Below the pieces are notes generated by a model. That model had not been told where the DNA came from and did no database searches. It saw nothing but the letters and a program-made list of their open reading frames with translations. The translations under genes were made by a program, and so were the position numbers. Below are positions 59,960 to 64,000 of a DNA stretch of 64,000 nt, piece by piece; the first letter of the stretch is position 1, and each line of letters starts with the position of its first letter. This stretch comes from Heliocidaris erythrogramma (lineage: Eukaryota; Echinodermata; Echinoidea; Camarodonta; Echinometridae): assembly GCA_025617745.1 (NCBI GenBank), contig CM046855.1, positions 44,011,313 to 44,075,312 on the forward strand, given 5' to 3'.

Positions 59960-60800
59960 GTTGAGTGAGAAGGTTTACCTTTCTCTTAAATAGGGGTGGT
60001 TCCCCTTTCATCATTGCCTTAAGACATGGGAACTTAGTGAAATATTTAGCTAGACTTCGTTATTCTGTTAATGAGTCAAATTTGATTTATAAAGTGATTA
60101 TATTTCCCCTTTTTGACTATGCGGATATTTTAATTGATTCGTGTGATCGAAAACTTATCAAACAATTACAAACTCTCCAGAATCGTGCGGGCAGAGTAAT
60201 TATGAAAGTTAATCCATATGAACATAATCTCTGATTCGCAAATTAATTCTGTGTTAAAATGGTCGTCTCTCGAAAGCAGGCTTAAGAAAAAATGTATTTG
60301 TCTTTAAATCAGTCCATGATAATTATGTTATCCTATAGTATGAATGATATTTTTCAGCCCCCTTCTCATACTTAGTTTCTCCGCAATTGTGGCAACTTTG
60401 CTCTCATAAGCCTTGAACTGAATCATGCCGACGGACTTCTCGATGTAGAGGCTCAATCCAATATAATGCTCTTCCACATACTACAATTTTATTACAAAGT
60501 ATTAACACATTCAGAAAGGATTTAAAACATATTATTCCAGACTTTTTGTAGCTGATCAGGTATCTTATTCAAATATAAGCTATTTTTAAAGATTTCTCTC
60601 TTGTATATATTGTAAATATTTTTTCTCTTTTTCCTGTGTTTACTCCAATACGTTTCTTTCACTATAGTAAGTTGTATAGTAAGTTGTTAACTTTTTTTCC
60701 TGTTAATATATAATTATTTACATGTTTTTCTACATGTTTTAGGTCAATAGGGACCCCTCTGTAAAACAGCGTTGTTATGGCAACAACGTTGAGCGGGGCC
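59960..60800 (+). pseudogene. CR1/Jockey-type LINE 3' fragment
   Basis: The frame reads LARLRYSVNESNLIYKVIIF, PLFDYADILIDSCDRKL and KQLQTLQNRAGRVIMKVNPY, then stops. Decayed C-terminal sequence and a 3' UTR-like tail (GGGACCCCTCTGTAAAACAG) follow. FDYAD plus LQTLQNRAGR is the conserved thumb region of these reverse transcriptases. 5'-truncated. Confidence 0.75.
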
Positions 60801-61004
60801 ATCCCTCCGTCTTCATCTTTTTTTTATCAGAATGTTTTCATAATTGTGAATGTATTAATTTGTTGTTTTAACTGACGGAAAGTAAATACAATCCATACAG
60901 CCATGCTTGCCATAGCCAATTCGAGGCATATTGCTATGATTCAGAATAGGGGAAATGAATAGAAAATCAGTAGGAAGGCATCCACTGACAGGATCTGGTA
61001 GCCA

Positions 61005-61142
61005 GGGGAGCGTTTCATCAAGCGTTTTGTCAGTGATTTTCACCGACAAATTTGCACTCAGCCAATCAGATGCAATGATTTCAGTAGTTTATAACAGTTG
61101 TCGGTAAAAATCACTGACAAAACATTTGATGAAACGCACCCC
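61005..61142. mobile_element. Hairpin MITE 'GGGGAGCGTTTCATC', copy 3 (inverted centre)
   Basis: The same arms with the central CTCAGCCAATCAGATGCAA in the opposite orientation, 138 bp. Confidence 0.8.
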
Positions 61143-62173
61143 TGGAGACATACTTCTCAATTCTGGATCTAATCTAATCTAGATGCAAACAGGTCAATCT
61201 CAGCCCAAATCTGATACTACTTTATGGACATCGTCCATTCGGTTCTGTCATTAGATTTGCGCGACTTTTGATCGGCCTCTATATTTTCTCGGCTTGGTAA
61301 GTGGGCTAAACTGCAAATGTTTCTGTCAATGCACTTTGTTACAGTCGAGTGATTTAGAAATCACTTGAGCATCACGTATATCAGAGCAAAGAGACTTCAG
61401 ATCTAATCTTACTGCCAACTTTTCAAGAGATAGTCTGATCAATTCATTCTCATTCCATCTTCCCCTTGTTTTAACCTGCATGTTGGTTGCGGATTACAAA
61501 CATGACAAAGGTACTAATAATAATAATACTGATAATAATAACGATAATAATCATAAAAATAACAATAAATGTAACTTATATAGCGCCAAATCCACCATAA
61601 CAGTTGGTATGTGGATTCATCAGGGAGGGTCATGTGCCTATCAAAGTGTCCTCTGTTTACTTTCATGGATTCTCTATTGTATTTCTCTAGATTGCGGTAA
61701 TACAGGGGCCAATATTGCACCCCTGGAAAACTGAATACAACTTTCCCAATGACTTGACTATGTGCTACCTGTCTGATAGAGGGAGTTGTAGTGTGTAAAA
61801 GGGTCAGATAGATGTCAGATAATATTTCTTGTATTTCTTCTCTTGTATCCTGATTACCATATCAATAGTATTAAGCATGAACCCGGCCAAGAAATTGAAG
61901 CTCTTACTGTGGCTCCAGAACTGATATATCAGGATGAACTTTGAACACCGATTCACTGAAAATTTATATAGTATTTTTGATTGCCAATCCACTTGTCTCT
62001 TATTAGATTCGCCAACAATTAATGTATGGCCCAGATAGCCTATAGCTGTATTTCAAAATCTTGGTAAATAATCTTGGTGCAGTGTTCAGACCAGTTAGGG
62101 CATTAAATTGCCTGTATTCCAAATTGGTTTTAAGTGGTACCTTGAATGTTTAACCTGGGTCAGTGCTACGATA

Positions 62174-63346
62174 GGGGGCGGCCTATCCAAGATATCAAAA
62201 GCCTTCATGTAGTCAACAAAGGTAATATACAAGGAGGAGTTCCACTCAAGTGATTGTTCTATGATGATGCGTAATGTTGTTAGCTTGGATAGGCCCGTCC
62301 TATGGAATCTCATGGTACATTATGGCATACCCCCCAAAATCACAAATATCATTAAGAATTCATATGAAGGTATGACTTGCCGAGTTGTTCATGGAGGACA
62401 GCTGACTGATGCCTTTCACGTGAGGACTGGTGTTAGACAGGGCTGTCTGCTGTCACCTTTCTTGTTTCTTCTCGCTGTAGACTGGATAATGAAAACATCA
62501 ACAGAAGGCAGGAGAAATGGTATCCAGTGGTCACAACTAGATGATTTGGATTTCGCCGACGACATCGCTCTGCTCTCCCATACACAACAGCAGATGCAAG
62601 ACAAGATAGATAAGGTCAACTACAACTCAGCACAAATTGGCCTTAAAATCCACCCTACAAAGACAAAAGTACTTAGAATAAAGGCAACAAATACGAATGA
62701 AGTCAGATTGGGAAGTGAACACCTGGAAGAAGTGGAAAGTTTCACCTACCTGGGAAGCAACGTAGATAATTCTGGAGGGACTGATGCAGATGTGAGAGTA
62801 CGAATTGGCAAAGCAAGGGGAGCCTTCAATCAGCTGAAGAATATTTGGCGGTCATCAAACTTGTCTCTCAGGACAAAGACAGGGATATTCAACACAACTG
62901 TGAAACCGGTATTGCTGTATGGAGCTGAAACATGGAGGACCATTGTAACCATCCTCAGAAGAATTCAAACCTTTATAAATTTTTGCTTAAGAAGAATACT
63001 TAGAATACGTTACCCTGAGGTGATTAGCAACCAGGAGCTATGGGATCAAACAAGCCAGCAGCCAATAGAACAGGAAATACTACAGAGGCGCTGGCGTTGG
63101 CTAGGACACACTCTACGTAAACCAACCAATAATATCACAAGGGCAGCACTCAGCTGGAACCCACAGGGCAGAAGAAAGTGGGGCCGTCCGAGAAATACTT
63201 GGCGGAGGGACCTAGATGCTGACGTCCGGCGGTTGGGCCTTACCTGGAGGGAATTGGAGAGACTAGCACAGGACCGGCCTGGTTGGAAAAATCTTGTTGG
63301 TGGCCTATATCCCTATAGGGATGATAGGCATAAGTAAGTATAAGTA
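62174..63346 (+). mobile_element. Recent non-LTR retrotransposon insertion with 5' inversion (RTE-like)
   Basis: Flanked by a perfect 12-bp target duplication AGTGCTACGATA (62162-62173 and 63347-63358). The plus-strand part (from about 62284) encodes a long open reverse transcriptase: VLWNLMVHYGIPPKI, GVRQGCLLSPFLF, LDFADDIALLSHTQQQMQDK, FTYLGSNVDNSGGTDADVRV, VLLYGAETWR, WRWLGHTLRKP and GRPRNTWRRDLDADVRRLG. The first 110 bp are inverted and encode on the minus strand the preceding RT segment (TLRIIIEQSLEWNSSLYITF, VDYMKAFDILDR). The 3' end is TAAGTAAGTATAAGTAAG, an RTE-style short repeat tail. No endonuclease domain remains. Confidence 0.9.
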
Positions 63347-63526
63347 AGTGCTACGATAATAGGCCTTTGGGTCACTTTTCAGGATGTCTGGTAGGTCCCA
63401 TGCAGCAGAGAATTTGTCTGGCATGGGCAATGCTGTGCTTTGTGGTATCGATGTATTTTACTGTATCCCCCGGCAGTATGCCGGAGGATACTTTGGATTC
63501 AGCAGCGTTCCGCCGCCGCCGCCGCG

Positions 63527-64000
63527 TCACATTTCTCGACGGATTTCTTTCAAACTTTGTATGGAGGTTTATCTTGATAAAATCTAGAAACCTATAGATT
63601 TTGGTGATGCTGCCCTCAGTGTTCCGTCTTTTATAGGGTCAAAGGTCATATTTTGATAGATGTCTTGTGTGCACTCTTGTGTGCGCTCTGGCGGTCACAT
63701 TTCTTAACGGATTTCCTTCAAATTTTGTATGGCGATGTATCTTGGTATAATCTACATGGCTTTACTTTTTGGAGATTGTTCCGTCCTTTATAGGGTCAAA
63801 GGTCATTTGTCAATTTCTTGCACTCACTTCTGCATTTCTTGACGGATTTTGTTCAAATTTTGCATGAAGGTGTCTCTTGGTGTAATCTAAAAACCTACAG
63901 TTTTTGGTGATGCTGCCACCAGTGTCCCGTCTTTTATAGGGTCAAAGGTCATACTTCAGGGCATGGCGTGAGTGCACTCTGCAGGCCACATTTCTAGATG
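63527..64000 (+). repeat. Tandem repeat of about 135-170 bp, continues past the edge
   Basis: ACATTTCT(C/T)GACGGATTTC, CTTCAAATTTTGTATG and TTTATAGGGTCAAAGGTCAT recur three times, with a fourth unit starting at 63987. Non-coding. Confidence 0.8.

Overview
This is a eukaryotic (animal) window: AT-rich, intron-rich, packed with DNA transposons, SINEs and LINE fragments, and dotted with long G or C homopolymers. The recognisable host genes are two astacin-family metalloproteases. The fully assembled one has the layout signal peptide, propeptide, astacin, EGF, CUB, CUB, as in the sea-urchin BP10/SpAN proteases. With Kolobok/T2-like, hAT and CACTA MITEs around it, this suggests an echinoderm, most likely a sea urchin. 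The taxon is inferred from gene architecture, not proven.

Layout. (1) 5.1-34.5 kb, minus strand: a complete astacin gene. I could place ten coding exons with consensus splice sites. Their phases agree throughout and the joined CDS is 1737 nt (578 aa plus stop). A TATA box lies upstream and a polyadenylation signal follows the stop. (2) 34.5-40.0 kb: the intergenic space between divergent genes, with a MITE made of CACGTG-centred repeats and a MITE with a TA-type target. (3) 40.0 kb to the right edge, plus strand: a paralogous astacin gene in head-to-head orientation. Exons 1-3 are visible with the same intron phases (0, 1, 2); the rest lies beyond the window. (4) Inside its introns: a Tc1-like transposon relic split by at least four other elements (43.5-47.5 kb), a Kolobok-like element carrying a THAP-domain exon (56.6-57.6 kb), and a recent LINE insertion with a 5' inversion (62.2-63.3 kb).

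Both proteases are predicted to be secreted zymogens. Each has a hydrophobic signal peptide, a propeptide with an aspartate-switch-like motif, and a furin-type dibasic cleavage site just before the catalytic domain. In the complete gene the zinc site and Met-turn are intact.

Much of the remaining sequence is mobile. Many elements can be bounded exactly from target-site duplications: 8 bp for hAT-like, TTAA for Kolobok/T2-like, 3 bp for CACTA-like, 9 bp for one possible Mutator-like MITE, and 12 bp for the LINE. Two MITEs abut exon-intron junctions of the complete protease gene. One of them supplies a phase-compatible alternative splice acceptor. No rRNA, functional tRNA, CRISPR array or bacterial operon is seen.
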